NCBI GenBank assembly: GCA_963791575.1
Contig: CAWBSY010000009.1
Coordinates: forward strand, 1 to 64,000
Length of the DNA stretch: 64,000 nucleotides
DNA from: JAOAPG01 sp963791575
GTDB lineage: Bacteria > Acidobacteriota > Terriglobia > Terriglobales > Acidobacteriaceae
Direction: 5' to 3'
Shown here: positions 18,789 through 29,221 of the stretch, piece by piece
How the letters are laid out: each line of letters opens with the position of its first letter
How positions within the stretch are numbered: the stretch's first letter is position 1
Notes under the pieces: model-generated
The model's database searches: none
Seen by the model: only the letters and a program-made list of their open reading frames with translations
Told to the model about the DNA's origin: nothing
Made by a program: the position numbers and the translations under genes

Positions 18789-20693
18789 GTGAATTCAACA
18801 GTTAAAACCGTAGTTTTTTGGGTGGTCATTCTTCTCTCGGCAGTTCTGCTCTGGCAAGTCGTGAAAGGCGCGAACCCGGGGCAAAAAGAGAAAGAAGCGA
18901 ACTACACCCAGTTTATGTCTGATGTAGACCAGGGAAATGTCAAAGAGGTCACTATCACCGGACAGGAAGTGCATGGCAAGTTCAAGGACAATGCCGGCTT
19001 CCACGTCACCGGACCGGTGAATGATCCTGACATGACCAAGACGCTGCGAGAAAAAGGCGTCGAAATTACCTTCCACGACATGAATAGTGGCAGTTGGCCC
19101 AGCTGGGTCGCGAACTTCCTGCCTCTCATTCTGTTAGGCGCACTCTGGTTCTTCATGATCCGCCAGATGCAAACGGGCGGAAACAAAGCGCTTTCTTTCG
19201 GCAAGAGCCGCGCCCGCCTGCTTTCCATGCAGCAGAAGAAAGTCACGTTCAAGGATGTGGCTGGCGTGGAAGAAGCCAAAGAAGAGCTGAAAGAGATTAT
19301 CGAGTTCCTGCGCGAGGCGCAGAAATTCCAGAAGCTCGGCGGACGCATTCCGAAAGGCGTGTTGCTCGTCGGACCTCCCGGCACTGGCAAGACTCTGCTT
19401 GCTCGAGCCGTTGCCGGAGAAGCGAATGTTCCTTTCTTCTCGATCTCCGGTTCGGATTTTGTGGAGATGTTCGTAGGCGTCGGTGCAAGCCGCGTTCGTG
19501 ATTTGTTTGAGCAAGGCAAGAAGAACGCTCCCTGCATTATCTTCATCGATGAAATCGACGCTGTCGGACGCCATCGCGGCGCAGGCCTTGGCGGCGGACA
19601 CGATGAGCGTGAGCAAACGCTGAATCAATTGCTCGTCGAGATGGACGGCTTCGAGTCGAACGAAGGCGTCATTCTGATGGCGGCGACAAACCGCCCCGAT
19701 GTTCTCGATCCGGCATTGCTAAGGCCGGGACGCTTTGACCGCCGCGTCGTTGTTAATCGTCCGGACGTGCGTGGCCGCGAAGAGATTCTTCGCGTTCATA
19801 CCCGCAAAATTCCATTGGCGGACGACGTTGATCTTTCCGTTCTCGCCCGCGGCACACCAGGTTTCTCTGGAGCCGATCTTGCCAACATGGTGAACGAAGC
19901 AGCATTGAGCGCGGCGCGGCAAAACCGCAAAGCTGTGCTGATGTACGACTTCGAACTGGCCAAAGACAAAGTGCTGATGGGTGCGGAACGCAAGTCCCTC
20001 ATCCTCACGGAAGAAGACAAGAAGGTCACGGCGTACCACGAAGCTGGCCATGCTTTGGTTGCGGCCAAACTGCCCAACTCCGATCCGCTGCATAAGGTCA
20101 CGATCATCCCGCGCGGAATGGCGCTGGGCGTCACCATGCAGCTTCCGATCGACGATAAGCACAACTACACCAAAGAATATCTCGAAACCGAGATCGCCAT
20201 CATGATGGGTGGCCGCATCGCCGAAGAGATGTTCCTCAGTCAGATGAGCACCGGCGCCGGCAACGACATTGAGCGTGCCACGGAACTGGCTCGCAAGATG
20301 GTTTGCGAATTTGGTATGAGCGACCTTGGACCGCTGACTTTCGGCAAGAAGGAAGAGCAGATATTCCTGGGACGCGAAATCAACCAGCATCGTGACTATA
20401 GCGAAGCGACGGCGGTCAAGATCGACGACGAAGTTCGCCGTATGATCGGCCAGGGTTACAACACCGCGAAAGGCATTCTTGCGGAACACAATCAACCACT
20501 CGTAAGAATCGCGCTTGCTCTGCTGGAGCGCGAAGTCCTCGACGGCAATGAGATCAGATTGCTCATCGATGGCAAGGAATTGCCAAAGCTGACGCCTCCT
20601 CCCAGGTCGGATGACAACGGTGTGCAGCAAGTACTCAAACCGGAAGCGCGTCCTGGAATCGCAAAAGGCGGAGGACAGCCCGCGCCAGCGTAA
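18789..20693 (+). CDS. ftsH: ATP-dependent zinc metalloprotease FtsH
   Basis: FtsH is the membrane-anchored AAA protease that degrades misfolded membrane proteins and regulatory proteins. It has two membrane helices (about residues 7-25 and 108-124), Walker A GPPGTGKT at 195-202, Walker B IIFIDEIDAVG, the second region of homology ATNRPDVLDPALLRPGRFDR, and the zinc motif HEAGH at 417-421. Length 634 is normal. Start is GTG 18789 with AGGAG about six bases upstream. It follows hpt by 152 bases. A strong bidirectional terminator lies just after the stop. Confidence 0.99.
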   Translation: MNSTVKTVVFWVVILLSAVLLWQVVKGANPGQKEKEANYTQFMSDVDQGNVKEVTITGQEVHGKFKDNAGFHVTGPVNDPDMTKTLREKGVEITFHDMNSGSWPSWVANFLPLILLGALWFFMIRQMQTGGNKALSFGKSRARLLSMQQKKVTFKDVAGVEEAKEELKEIIEFLREAQKFQKLGGRIPKGVLLVGPPGTGKTLLARAVAGEANVPFFSISGSDFVEMFVGVGASRVRDLFEQGKKNAPCIIFIDEIDAVGRHRGAGLGGGHDEREQTLNQLLVEMDGFESNEGVILMAATNRPDVLDPALLRPGRFDRRVVVNRPDVRGREEILRVHTRKIPLADDVDLSVLARGTPGFSGADLANMVNEAALSAARQNRKAVLMYDFELAKDKVLMGAERKSLILTEEDKKVTAYHEAGHALVAAKLPNSDPLHKVTIIPRGMALGVTMQLPIDDKHNYTKEYLETEIAIMMGGRIAEEMFLSQMSTGAGNDIERATELARKMVCEFGMSDLGPLTFGKKEEQIFLGREINQHRDYSEATAVKIDDEVRRMIGQGYNTAKGILAEHNQPLVRIALALLEREVLDGNEIRLLIDGKELPKLTPPPRSDDNGVQQVLKPEARPGIAKGGGQPAPA

Positions 20694-20718
20694 ACCGACG
20701 ACAACCTATAAAAATAGA

Positions 20719-20745
20719 AGCGGCCCACGTGGCCGCTTTTATTTT
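20719..20745 (+). terminator. Bidirectional rho-independent terminator
   Basis: Stem AGCGGCC / GGCCGCT with loop CACGT, T-rich on both sides (TTTTATTTT on plus, CTATTTTTAT on minus). It separates the convergent ftsH and aldo/keto reductase genes. Confidence 0.9.
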
Positions 20746-20765
20746 GCAACTTCATTCTTCCTAAG

Positions 20766-21755
<990 letters not shown>

Positions 21756-21864
21756 GATCGTCTCCTGATAATGATGCTATACAAGATTAGTTCTATTGAT
21801 ATATGTGGGGCTACTTGGACACCCGGTTATAGATGCGCTAACGCAGTAGATGGTTGAGGATTAG

Positions 21865-22984
21865 TTAGGCAGCTACCGTGATCAGCGGCTTCCCCGCTGA
21901 AATTACTTCGCCGATCTCGACAGCGGGAACGCCGGCCTGCATTGAGATCTCGCGTGAGTTCCGCGGAATCATCAGGCGCAACTGCGATCAGCAACCCTCC
22001 TGCGGTTTGAGGATCGAAAAGGATGGTTTTGAGTTCGTCGCTAACCCCATCTTCATATCCCACAACGCATTCAGCAAACTCGCGATTGGCCTTGAGCCCG
22101 GCTGGAATATGCCCGGCGCGAATGCATTCCAGCGCCCCATCCAGCAGTGGAATGCGGTTGGCAAATAGGCGCAGAGAGACCTCGGATGCGAGCGCCATTT
22201 CGCGAGAATGAGCAATGAGACCAAAGCCGGTGACGTCTGTCATCGCGTGGATCGGGGATTTATTCGGAGCCGTTTCACTCGCGCCTTCGATCGCTGCCGG
22301 AATACCGGGCGTCTCCTCCTTGCGCATGTAGTTGGCAATTACTTCCGCAGCAGTTTTATTCAGCGTGGTCATCGAACGAATCGCCGCATCAATCCATGAT
22401 TGCTGGGCTGCGCCTTTCTTAATAGCAGTAGAGATCACGCCCGTCCCTAAAGCCTTTGTGAAGAGCAAGCGATCTCCGGGTTCCGCGCCGCCGTTTTTCA
22501 GAACTTTACTGGGATGAATCAAGCCAGTGACGGAATAACCAAACTTCATTTCTTCGTCGCGAACACTGTGGCCACCAATCACCGAACATCCAGCTTCGAT
22601 CATTTTCGAAAGACCGCCAGCGAGAATTGCCTCGAGAGTAGAGACGTCTCCGTTAGCCGGAAAGCAAACGTGCGCCAGCGCGGTAATCGGGCTTCCGCCC
22701 ATGGCGTAGATGTCGCTCAATGCATTAGTAGCGGCGATTTGGCCGAAAGTGTATGGGTCGTCAACCATCGGAGTGAAAAAATCCACGGTCTGAACCAGCG
22801 CGGTACCCGGACCGATCTGATAGACACCAGCATCGTCGGCGTGATCGAACCCGACAAGTACGTTGGGATCAGTTTGCTTGGGCAGCTTTCCGAGCACCTT
22901 ATCCAGAATTGCTGGGCTCAATTTCGAAGCGCATCCCCCAGCTTTTACGGTTTCAGTTAGGCGAACTTGCGAAGTGTCTTGCAT
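21865..22984 (-). CDS. selD: Selenophosphate synthetase (frameshift near 3' end)
   Basis: SelD makes selenophosphate from selenide and ATP for selenocysteine and selenouridine. The catalytic Cys and Lys are in KAGGCASKLSP (C18, K21), so this is the cysteine form and not a selenoprotein. ATP-binding motifs VQTVDFFTPMVDDPYTFGQI and HAMTDVTGFGLIAH are intact. Near 21953 one extra base shifts the frame. The true end is EISMQAGVPAVEIGEVISAG then KPLITVAA with stop at 21865-21867, whereas the frame as written runs on to 21827. selA lies 6 kb away; selB and tRNA-Sec are not in the window. Confidence 0.95.
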
Positions 22985-23130
22985 AGATCAATTCTAGCTC
23001 CTTTGAAATTGCGGGATCCCAAAGATGCGAATAAAGATGCGAATGACGAATTAGAGCGGAGATGACATGCGGGCAAGAGGCTTGTTAGATTAGACGCGTG
23101 AAGAAGGCTGATCGATCCATCGAAGAGATC

Positions 23131-23611
23131 ATGTACACCCAGATGGAGAGCCCAATCGGCCCACTGTTATTAGCTGAGAAATGATAAGGGTCTTCAGGAA
23201 ATCTTATTCGTCAACGGACGGCATTCGGCATCCGCGAATCCGTCTTGGCGAAGAGATGACAATGCACTTCGGGAAACCACTCGGCAGCTGAATGCCTATT
23301 TCGCCGGAGATCTCGAAACTTTCGATCTACAACTCTCCCCGAAGGGTACTGAATTCCAGTTGTTGGTTTGGAAGCGATTGTATGAAATTCCCTATGGGGA
23401 GACGATTTCCTATGGACAGCTAGCCAATCGCATTGGAAATCCGAAAGCGTGTCGTGCCGTGGGATTAGCAAATGGCTCCAATCCGATTCCGATCATCATT
23501 CCTTGCCACCGTGTGATTGGCAGCAACGGGAAACTCACTGGCTACGGCGGAGGCCTGCCGATCAAGGAAAAGCTGCTGGGCTTGGAGCGCCGTCAATTGC
23601 GGCTGTTGTGA
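23131..23611 (+). CDS. ogt: Methylated-DNA--protein-cysteine methyltransferase (one frameshift)
   Basis: This suicide repair protein moves the alkyl group from O6-methylguanine to its active cysteine, in the motif IPCHRVIG. The helix-turn-helix region LVWKRLYEIPYGETISYGQL and the asparagine hinge are present. The N-terminus MYTQMESPIGPLLLA is in one frame; one extra base in an AAA run near 23180 then shifts it, and NDKGLQEILFVNGRHS continues to the stop at 23611. GTG 23098 is an alternative in-frame start. Length of about 160 residues is normal. The TGA-TAA seen in the first frame is not selenocysteine, since homology changes frame there. Confidence 0.9.
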
Positions 23612-23713
23612 TTCAGCGGCCGCTGACAGGCACTAGCAGCTTCGGTTACCATAGTCAGAGCAGTAGATTCCATGCTCGCAGCATCCAATAGATAGTTGGA
23701 TCCAAACATATAT

Positions 23714-24296
23714 ATGAACATTGCTCGTACTGCATATGCGCTCCTCGTCCTTCTACTCGGTTCACTAGCTTTTGCCCAGGAACCCAACCCTGCTCTCAAG
23801 CCTCCGAAGGGCGCTCAGGAAGCGATCGTCGTTTTTGAAGATCTCCAGTGTCCGCAGTGCCGCAACACGGCTCCGGTGGTGAGAGAAGCCGGAAAGACTT
23901 ACAAAATTCCCGTCGTTCGGTACGACTTCCCGCTTCCGATGCACAATTGGTCGTTCGACGCCGCAGTGATCGCGCATTACTTTCGACGCGCATTCCAAGC
24001 AGCTGGGCTATGAATATCGCGATTACATCTTCGAGCACCAGCCGGAAATCACGCCGCAGAATCTCCGCTCGTTTTCAGATAAGTTCGCCGCTGAGCACAA
24101 GGTGGATTTGCCCTTCGTGGTAGATCCGCAAGGCAAGTTGGCGGCTGATTTGAACGCTGAGAAGAATATTGGCACGAGCGTAGGCATCAATCACACGCCT
24201 ACGATTTATATCGTCAGCAACAAACCCGGCGGCAAGCCCTACATGGAAGTGACGGATAGAAGCCAGTTGTTCCAAATGATTGACGCAATGAAGTAG
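23714..24296 (+). CDS. DsbA-like thioredoxin-fold protein, exported (one frameshift)
   Basis: A signal peptide (MNIARTAYALLVLLLGSLAF, then AQEP) is followed by a thioredoxin fold with the redox motif CPQC in VVFEDLQCPQCRNTAP. RYDFPLPMHNWSFDAAVIAH matches the DsbA/DsbG-type helical insertion. The cis-proline region is GINHTPTIYI. One extra base near 23984 shifts the frame; from DAHSKQLGYEYRDYIFEHQP the protein runs in the new frame to 24296. It probably acts in the periplasm in thiol-disulfide exchange. It follows ogt by about 100 bases and precedes a family A element. Confidence 0.85.
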
Positions 24297-24302
24297 AGTT
24301 CG

Positions 24303-24331
24303 CGTAGGGACAGCCCGCCCTCGGCTGTCCG
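24303..24331 (+). repeat. Palindromic element A4 (first hairpin only)
   Basis: GTAGGGACAGCC...GGCTGTCCG with 8-bp arms; the second hairpin is missing. It lies between the convergent ends of the DsbA-like gene and the next minus-strand gene. Confidence 0.75.
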
Positions 24332-24346
24332 AACTGCGGCAATCCT

Positions 24347-25015
24347 CTATCCTCTTTCAAAGGCGTGTTTCTTTTCTAGTTCTTCCAGAGCCGCACGCAT
24401 ATCCGATTCGAACTTCGCCGCCTGATCCATCAAAAGAGGCGTCGCAGTTGCGTGATCTCCTTCGAGCTTGAGCATCCCTTGCTCTTCTAATTTTTTGGCC
24501 GTTTCGAGCAGATGTTCCGGGCTAGTCTCGACGTACAGGGCATCGGTTGGATCGGCAACCCAGACAGATCCAGCGGCAAGCCGGGTCTGCCAATAAATTT
24601 TGCGAGATACCAACAATGAGATGTCCTCTTCGGATGTTTGCCCGAACACCCACTTATTTCGCTTGAAGTCGTAGTGGCGGCTCGAAAATTGGACCGGAAT
24701 CAGCTTCCCCGATTTCACAAATTCCACTTGGCGTTTGTCGACTTCTTTCCGCAACGCATTGATCACCGGACCTTCCGCATCGTTGGGCTCGATCGACGGT
24801 AGCACTTCACGCAAAGTCGCTGAAAGATTCACTGCCATTGGAGCATGCAGCCCTTCCGAATTCTCCAGCCGGATATCCGCGTGCAAGAACCAGAAATCAG
24901 CACCTGATGTGGATTTGCGAAAAGGCCATTGCAGATGAAACGAAAGAGGCAGCCCTGTGCGGGTTACGTAAATCTTCTTCTCGGTGTCGCCGTTATTTTG
25001 CATTGGATCAGTCAT
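24347..25015 (-). CDS. Hypothetical protein
   Basis: I do not recognise this 222-residue protein. It is soluble-looking, with no signal peptide or membrane segment. A beta-rich N-terminal half (PLSFHLQWPFRKSTSGADFW) is followed by a mixed central part (QFSSRHYDFKRNKWVFGQTS) and a charged helical C-terminus (DMRAALEELEKKHAFERG). The codon pattern is coherent over the full length and no competing gene exists, so it is very probably real. It is downstream of, and in the same direction as, the GGDEF gene, 121 bases away. Confidence 0.8.
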   Translation of the reverse strand: MTDPMQNNGDTEKKIYVTRTGLPLSFHLQWPFRKSTSGADFWFLHADIRLENSEGLHAPMAVNLSATLREVLPSIEPNDAEGPVINALRKEVDKRQVEFVKSGKLIPVQFSSRHYDFKRNKWVFGQTSEEDISLLVSRKIYWQTRLAAGSVWVADPTDALYVETSPEHLLETAKKLEEQGMLKLEGDHATATPLLMDQAAKFESDMRAALEELEKKHAFERG

Positions 25016-25136
25016 CGTAATATTCGGAGTGTCTCAGTTTCCATTCAGAAATAAAGTATACGGAACATTCTACGTGGAGAGATTAGCACCAGAAAAAAAT
25101 GGAAGGGGTTATCTTGGAGTGTTTTCTCGAAACTTG

Positions 25137-26663
25137 CTAGTTACCGCTCACCTGTACCAGGCTCTTGAGAGAGTCGGGCGCGCGAAACACTTGGTTGCGT
25201 CCCGCTTGTTTCGCGGAATAAAGGCCAGCATCGGCGGCCTTGACGAGTTCATCGCGTGTTGTTCCGTGATCCGGATAATTTGCGGTTCCCACGCTAATCG
25301 TTACTGAGCGAGGCACTCCCGGAAATTGCCATCCTTCCACGACGCTGCGCAGCTTCTCCGCCACCGTCAGTGCATGCTCCGGATCGGTCTGCGAAAGCAG
25401 AATTGCAAACTCCTCGCCGCCATACCGGCAGACAACGTCGATCTTGCGCAGTTGCTGATGAAATATTGATGAGATCTGCCGCAAAACTTCATCACCCAGT
25501 AGATGCCCGAATTCATCATTCAGACGCTTGAAATGGTCGATATCAACCATGATTACCGCCATGCCTGCCCCGAATCTTCGTGCGCGATCAAGTTCCTCCA
25601 CCATGCGAAGTTCGAAGAAGCGGCGATTGAAAATTCCTGTCAACCCATCCAGATAGGCGAGCTGCTTAACTCTCTCGACATAGTGCGCGTTTTGTATCGC
25701 GGTGGCACAAATATCGGCGACCGACTCGAGCGGCTGCATGTCATGCACGTTGAATGTGTTCGCATCGGCGCTGTCCAGCACCAGTACCCCAAGCGCCTGC
25801 CCAAAAGACACCAACGGAATGCACATCCGCGACCCTGTTTCCAGGTAAAAGCCGATGTACTCTGGATCGTTCTTCGAATCATTTTCAATCAGGGTCTTTG
25901 CCGCGCGCAGCGATCGCCCCCATAATCCGGTGTCCACCGAAACTCGTCCACCTTCGGGAACACGCGGCGTGAGATGGCCGTGATGAGCCTGCAGAACGAG
26001 TTCATCCTCTTCCTTTAAAAGCACGGAAACATGAGCGGCCTGAAACGCCTCTTGTACGAGTAAACAGACCTTGTTAAGTAGTTCCTTCAAATCCAGAACC
26101 GCCGTCATTTGCTGGGCAATTGCATTGATCGCCTGCAGCTGCGATGCCCGGCGTCTCTCGAGCGAATACAAATGGGAGTTTTGCAACGCCATCGATGCCT
26201 GAGTCGAAAACAACGTGAGTAGATCAATGGTGTCGGAATCAAAATAGTCAGGCTTCTCACTCTGGCAGTCGAGCACTCCCACAACCTGGTCGCGAACCAT
26301 GAGAGGCACGGCAAGTTCCGAGCGCGAGCTCTTGCACGAGGAAATGTAACGCGAATCTTTCAGCACATCGGGAATATAGAGCGGACGCTTCTGTTGCGCC
26401 GCGATGCCCGAGATTCCCAACCCCAGCGGCAGGCGCAGGTTGTCATAGCCTTCGTCCCACCCTATTTGACGCCGCACGTAAAGCTCGTTCTTCTCTCTAT
26501 CGAGGAGAAACACGGCAGTATTCTTCAGATGGAAGTAGTCACGAGCAATAATCAGGATTTGCTGTAGCAATTCGTCCAAATCGAATGTAGACAGCACAGC
26601 CTGACTGGCATCGTAAAGTATGGCAATTTTTTGCATTACTGGCCGGATTCTATCTCGTCCCAA
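25137..26663 (-). CDS. GAF-GAF-GGDEF diguanylate cyclase
   Basis: Two GAF sensor domains (about residues 25-170 and 185-330) are followed by a GGDEF domain that makes cyclic di-GMP from two GTP. The active-site motif is GGEEF (RYGGEEFAILL). The product-inhibition I-site RxxD is present as RKID, five residues upstream. YLDGLTGIFNRRFF opens the cyclase domain. No membrane helix is seen, so it is a cytoplasmic sensor of an unknown small ligand or redox state. The 508-residue gene starts at ATG 26663 and follows a small membrane-protein gene on the same strand. Confidence 0.96.
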   Translation of the reverse strand: MGRDRIRPVMQKIAILYDASQAVLSTFDLDELLQQILIIARDYFHLKNTAVFLLDREKNELYVRRQIGWDEGYDNLRLPLGLGISGIAAQQKRPLYIPDVLKDSRYISSCKSSRSELAVPLMVRDQVVGVLDCQSEKPDYFDSDTIDLLTLFSTQASMALQNSHLYSLERRRASQLQAINAIAQQMTAVLDLKELLNKVCLLVQEAFQAAHVSVLLKEEDELVLQAHHGHLTPRVPEGGRVSVDTGLWGRSLRAAKTLIENDSKNDPEYIGFYLETGSRMCIPLVSFGQALGVLVLDSADANTFNVHDMQPLESVADICATAIQNAHYVERVKQLAYLDGLTGIFNRRFFELRMVEELDRARRFGAGMAVIMVDIDHFKRLNDEFGHLLGDEVLRQISSIFHQQLRKIDVVCRYGGEEFAILLSQTDPEHALTVAEKLRSVVEGWQFPGVPRSVTISVGTANYPDHGTTRDELVKAADAGLYSAKQAGRNQVFRAPDSLKSLVQVSGN

Positions 26664-26738
26664 GGCGGTTACCGAGGTTCCGAAAGTAACCCGTGAGCTA
26701 TCCCGGAGACATCAGCAGAAGACCTCAGAAGAAAGATA

Positions 26739-26948
26739 CTAGGAGCGTCGCCGCCATTGAGCTACCGTCTTGATGGTTCCGAAGATGAGGAGGCAGAACC
26801 AGAAATCGACTGCCACGCCCAAATCCAGCCGAGGTGGCACGTGCCTGGCGGCAGGGGGCAAGTGGGGCATCACTGAGAAATACAAGGCGTTTCCTGCCAG
26901 CACAGCAATCAGTGACTGGACGAAATTGACCACTGCCGGTTTAGACAC
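26739..26948 (-). CDS. Small membrane protein
   Basis: A 69-residue protein with two hydrophobic segments (VVNFVQSLIAVLAGNALYF and DFWFCLLIFGTIKTVAQW) and a basic end WRRRS. Start is GTG 26948, with AGGT about nine bases upstream. It lies 75 bases upstream of the diguanylate cyclase in the same direction and diverges from recG. Function is unknown. Confidence 0.6.
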   Translation of the reverse strand: MSKPAVVNFVQSLIAVLAGNALYFSVMPHLPPAARHVPPRLDLGVAVDFWFCLLIFGTIKTVAQWRRRS

Positions 26949-26998
26949 CGTTCTTACCTATTAGCTCCATAAATATCGCCCTGCTAACATCCCTTGAG

Positions 26999-29209
26999 AT
27001 GCTGGAACCCTCCACCTCCGTCCAATATGTTAAAGGGATTGGCCCTCGCCTCGCCCAGGTACTCGCGACCAAAGGCATCGAAACCGTAGACGACCTGCTC
27101 CACTACCTGCCTTTCCGCTACGAAGACCGCCTTAACCCCCGAGGCATTGCGGAGCTCCGGGCCGGAGAGATGGCCACCGTGATTGCTGAAGTCCGGACCT
27201 CTGGTCTGTTTCGCACGCGTCGTATGCCGATCTTTGAGATGACAGCCGGCCAAGGCAGGGCAAAACTGAAATGCATTTGGTTCAATGGGACTTATCTTCG
27301 GGACCAGTTCAAGCCGGGTCAGATGGTCGCGCTTTACGGCAAAGTTGAAGAGAACCGAAGCGGTGGAGGATTGCAGTTAATCCAGCCGGAATTCGAAATC
27401 ATTGGTGACGGCTCAGCAGGCGATTCCGCCGAAGACTCAAGTGACGCTGCTAATCAGCAAGCGCTTGATTCGCTTGAAGTAGGACGCATTGTTCCCATCT
27501 ACGAAACTGCCGGACAAGGCCGCCTCACTCCCCGCTGGTTTCGCCGCATCATTCACAACGTTCTCGAAAACCTTCCGCCAGAGCTGCCCGACCCGATGCC
27601 TTCTATAGTTCGCAAGCGCCTCTCTCTTATTTCGCCGCGCGAGGCCTTGTGGCGCGTTCATTGGCCGGATCCCGGCGAGAGTTTGCAGGACTTGCAGTCT
27701 TCCCGAACGCCGGCCCACCTGCGTCTCATTTTCGAAGAACTATTTTTCGTCGAACTCGGGCTCGAGCTCAAGCGCCGCCAGCAAAAGGCACAAACCGGAG
27801 TCGCCTTCCGACTAGATGATCGGGCCCGCCACGCTATTAAGAAGATACTTCCCTTCCATCCGACTTCCGCGCAGAAGCGCGCGCTGAAAGAGATCGCCGC
27901 CGACATGGAGAAACCCTCGCCTATGCGCCGTCTGTTGCAAGGCGATGTGGGGTCAGGCAAAACAATCGTTGCCTTTGAAGCCGCGATTATCGCGATGGAG
28001 AATGGATTTCAGGTTGCATTGATGGCGCCTACAGAAATTTTGGCCCAACAGCACTATTTTTCCGCTCGCCGCATTCTTGAACCTGCCGGATACAAAGTCG
28101 TTCTGCTCACCGGCTCACTGGAAGATGATCGCAAGCGAGAGATCCGCCGCCACATTTCTCAAGGTAACGCGCAACTTGTCATCGGAACACACGCGCTGAT
28201 TGAAAAGAAAGTTGAGTTTGCAAAGCTGGGGCTGGTGATAGTGGACGAGCAGCATCGCTTCGGAGTGCTGCAGCGCTTCAAGTTGATGAACAAGACTGGT
28301 GATCGCGTAGAAACGAGCGTCTCGCCCGTCCAGGCCGCGACAGATCTGACCGCTGAGGAACCCGACGTCCTCGTGATGACGGCCACTCCAATTCCGCGCA
28401 CGCTCGCGCTGACTCTGTATGGTGATCTCGACCTCAGTGTGATCGACGAAATGCCGCCCGGACGCACGCCCATCATCACTCGCCGCGTTTCCGACGATCG
28501 TTCGAAAGAAGTTTGGGATTTCGTCCGCAAGCAAGTGAAGGCCGGACATCAAGCCTACGTCGTCTATCCCGTCATCGAAGAAAACGAAGAGACTGAGCTG
28601 AAAGCCGCGATAAAGATGTACAAGGAATTGAGCGACCGCATCTTCCCGGAGCTCAAGGTCGGGCTTCTTCATGGCCGCCTCGATTCTGAGCTGAAAGAAC
28701 AAGTGATGCGCATGTTTCAGAAAGGTGGTCTGGACATTTTGGTCGCGACCACTGTGATCGAAGTCGGAGTCGACGTTCCCAATGCCGCAGTTATGGTGAT
28801 CGAGCACGCTGAGCGTTTCGGCCTCGCCCAACTTCACCAGCTTCGAGGACGCATCGGTCGGGGCGCCGCGAAGTCATATTGCATTCTGATGACGGGCGGA
28901 AAAGTCTCCGAAGATGGAGAACGCCGCTTGGATGCCCTTGTTCGCACCAACGACGGATTCCAAATTGCCGAACTAGATCTTGAACTTCGCGGCCCTGGGG
29001 AATTTTTTGGCACCCGTCAGGCGGGCATGCCCAGCTTTCAAGTTGCAAATCTAATCCGTGATCGGCAGTTGCTGGAAGCCGCTAAACGCGAGGCCGCAGC
29101 GGTAATTGCGGGGCCGAATGAAGAAGTCTCGCAGGAAGAAATCAGCCGTGCCATCCGTCACATGCGAACCCGCTGGCCGAAAAGCTACGGCTTGGTAGAA
29201 GTGGGATAA
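26999..29209 (+). CDS. recG: ATP-dependent DNA helicase RecG, with an in-frame palindromic insertion
   Basis: RecG remodels stalled replication forks and Holliday junctions. The wedge/OB domain is at the N-terminus (SVQYVKGIGPRLAQVLATKG). Helicase motifs follow: LLQGDVGSGKT (I), GLVIVDEQHRFGVLQRFKL (II), VLVMTATPIPRTLALTLYGD (III), GRIGRG (VI). After LMNKTGDR there are about 15 extra residues beginning VETSVSPVQAATD (437-449). RecG homologues pass almost directly to EPDVLVMTATP here. The extra DNA is a family B element. The gene is complete (736 residues) and ends 12 bases before selA. Confidence 0.98.
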   Translation: MLEPSTSVQYVKGIGPRLAQVLATKGIETVDDLLHYLPFRYEDRLNPRGIAELRAGEMATVIAEVRTSGLFRTRRMPIFEMTAGQGRAKLKCIWFNGTYLRDQFKPGQMVALYGKVEENRSGGGLQLIQPEFEIIGDGSAGDSAEDSSDAANQQALDSLEVGRIVPIYETAGQGRLTPRWFRRIIHNVLENLPPELPDPMPSIVRKRLSLISPREALWRVHWPDPGESLQDLQSSRTPAHLRLIFEELFFVELGLELKRRQQKAQTGVAFRLDDRARHAIKKILPFHPTSAQKRALKEIAADMEKPSPMRRLLQGDVGSGKTIVAFEAAIIAMENGFQVALMAPTEILAQQHYFSARRILEPAGYKVVLLTGSLEDDRKREIRRHISQGNAQLVIGTHALIEKKVEFAKLGLVIVDEQHRFGVLQRFKLMNKTGDRVETSVSPVQAATDLTAEEPDVLVMTATPIPRTLALTLYGDLDLSVIDEMPPGRTPIITRRVSDDRSKEVWDFVRKQVKAGHQAYVVYPVIEENEETELKAAIKMYKELSDRIFPELKVGLLHGRLDSELKEQVMRMFQKGGLDILVATTVIEVGVDVPNAAVMVIEHAERFGLAQLHQLRGRIGRGAAKSYCILMTGGKVSEDGERRLDALVRTNDGFQIAELDLELRGPGEFFGTRQAGMPSFQVANLIRDRQLLEAAKREAAAVIAGPNEEVSQEEISRAIRHMRTRWPKSYGLVEVG
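28305..28336 (+). repeat. Palindromic element B2, inside recG
   Basis: GCGTAGAAACGAGCGTCTCG followed by CCCGTCC is a somewhat decayed family B hairpin (ACGAGC / GCCCGT). It is translated in frame as VETSVSPVQ between RecG helicase motifs II and III. Confidence 0.6.
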
Positions 29210-29221
29210 TGCTTGATATCG

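Noticed and set aside
19719..20630. Open frame of about 300 codons antisense to ftsH
   Set aside because: A shadow of the highly conserved ftsH gene in a GC-rich codon context, with no homology or start signal.
23131..23200. In-frame TGA-TAA in ogt as a possible selenocysteine codon
   Set aside because: Homology continues in a different frame after an AAA run, so it is a one-base frameshift, not recoding.
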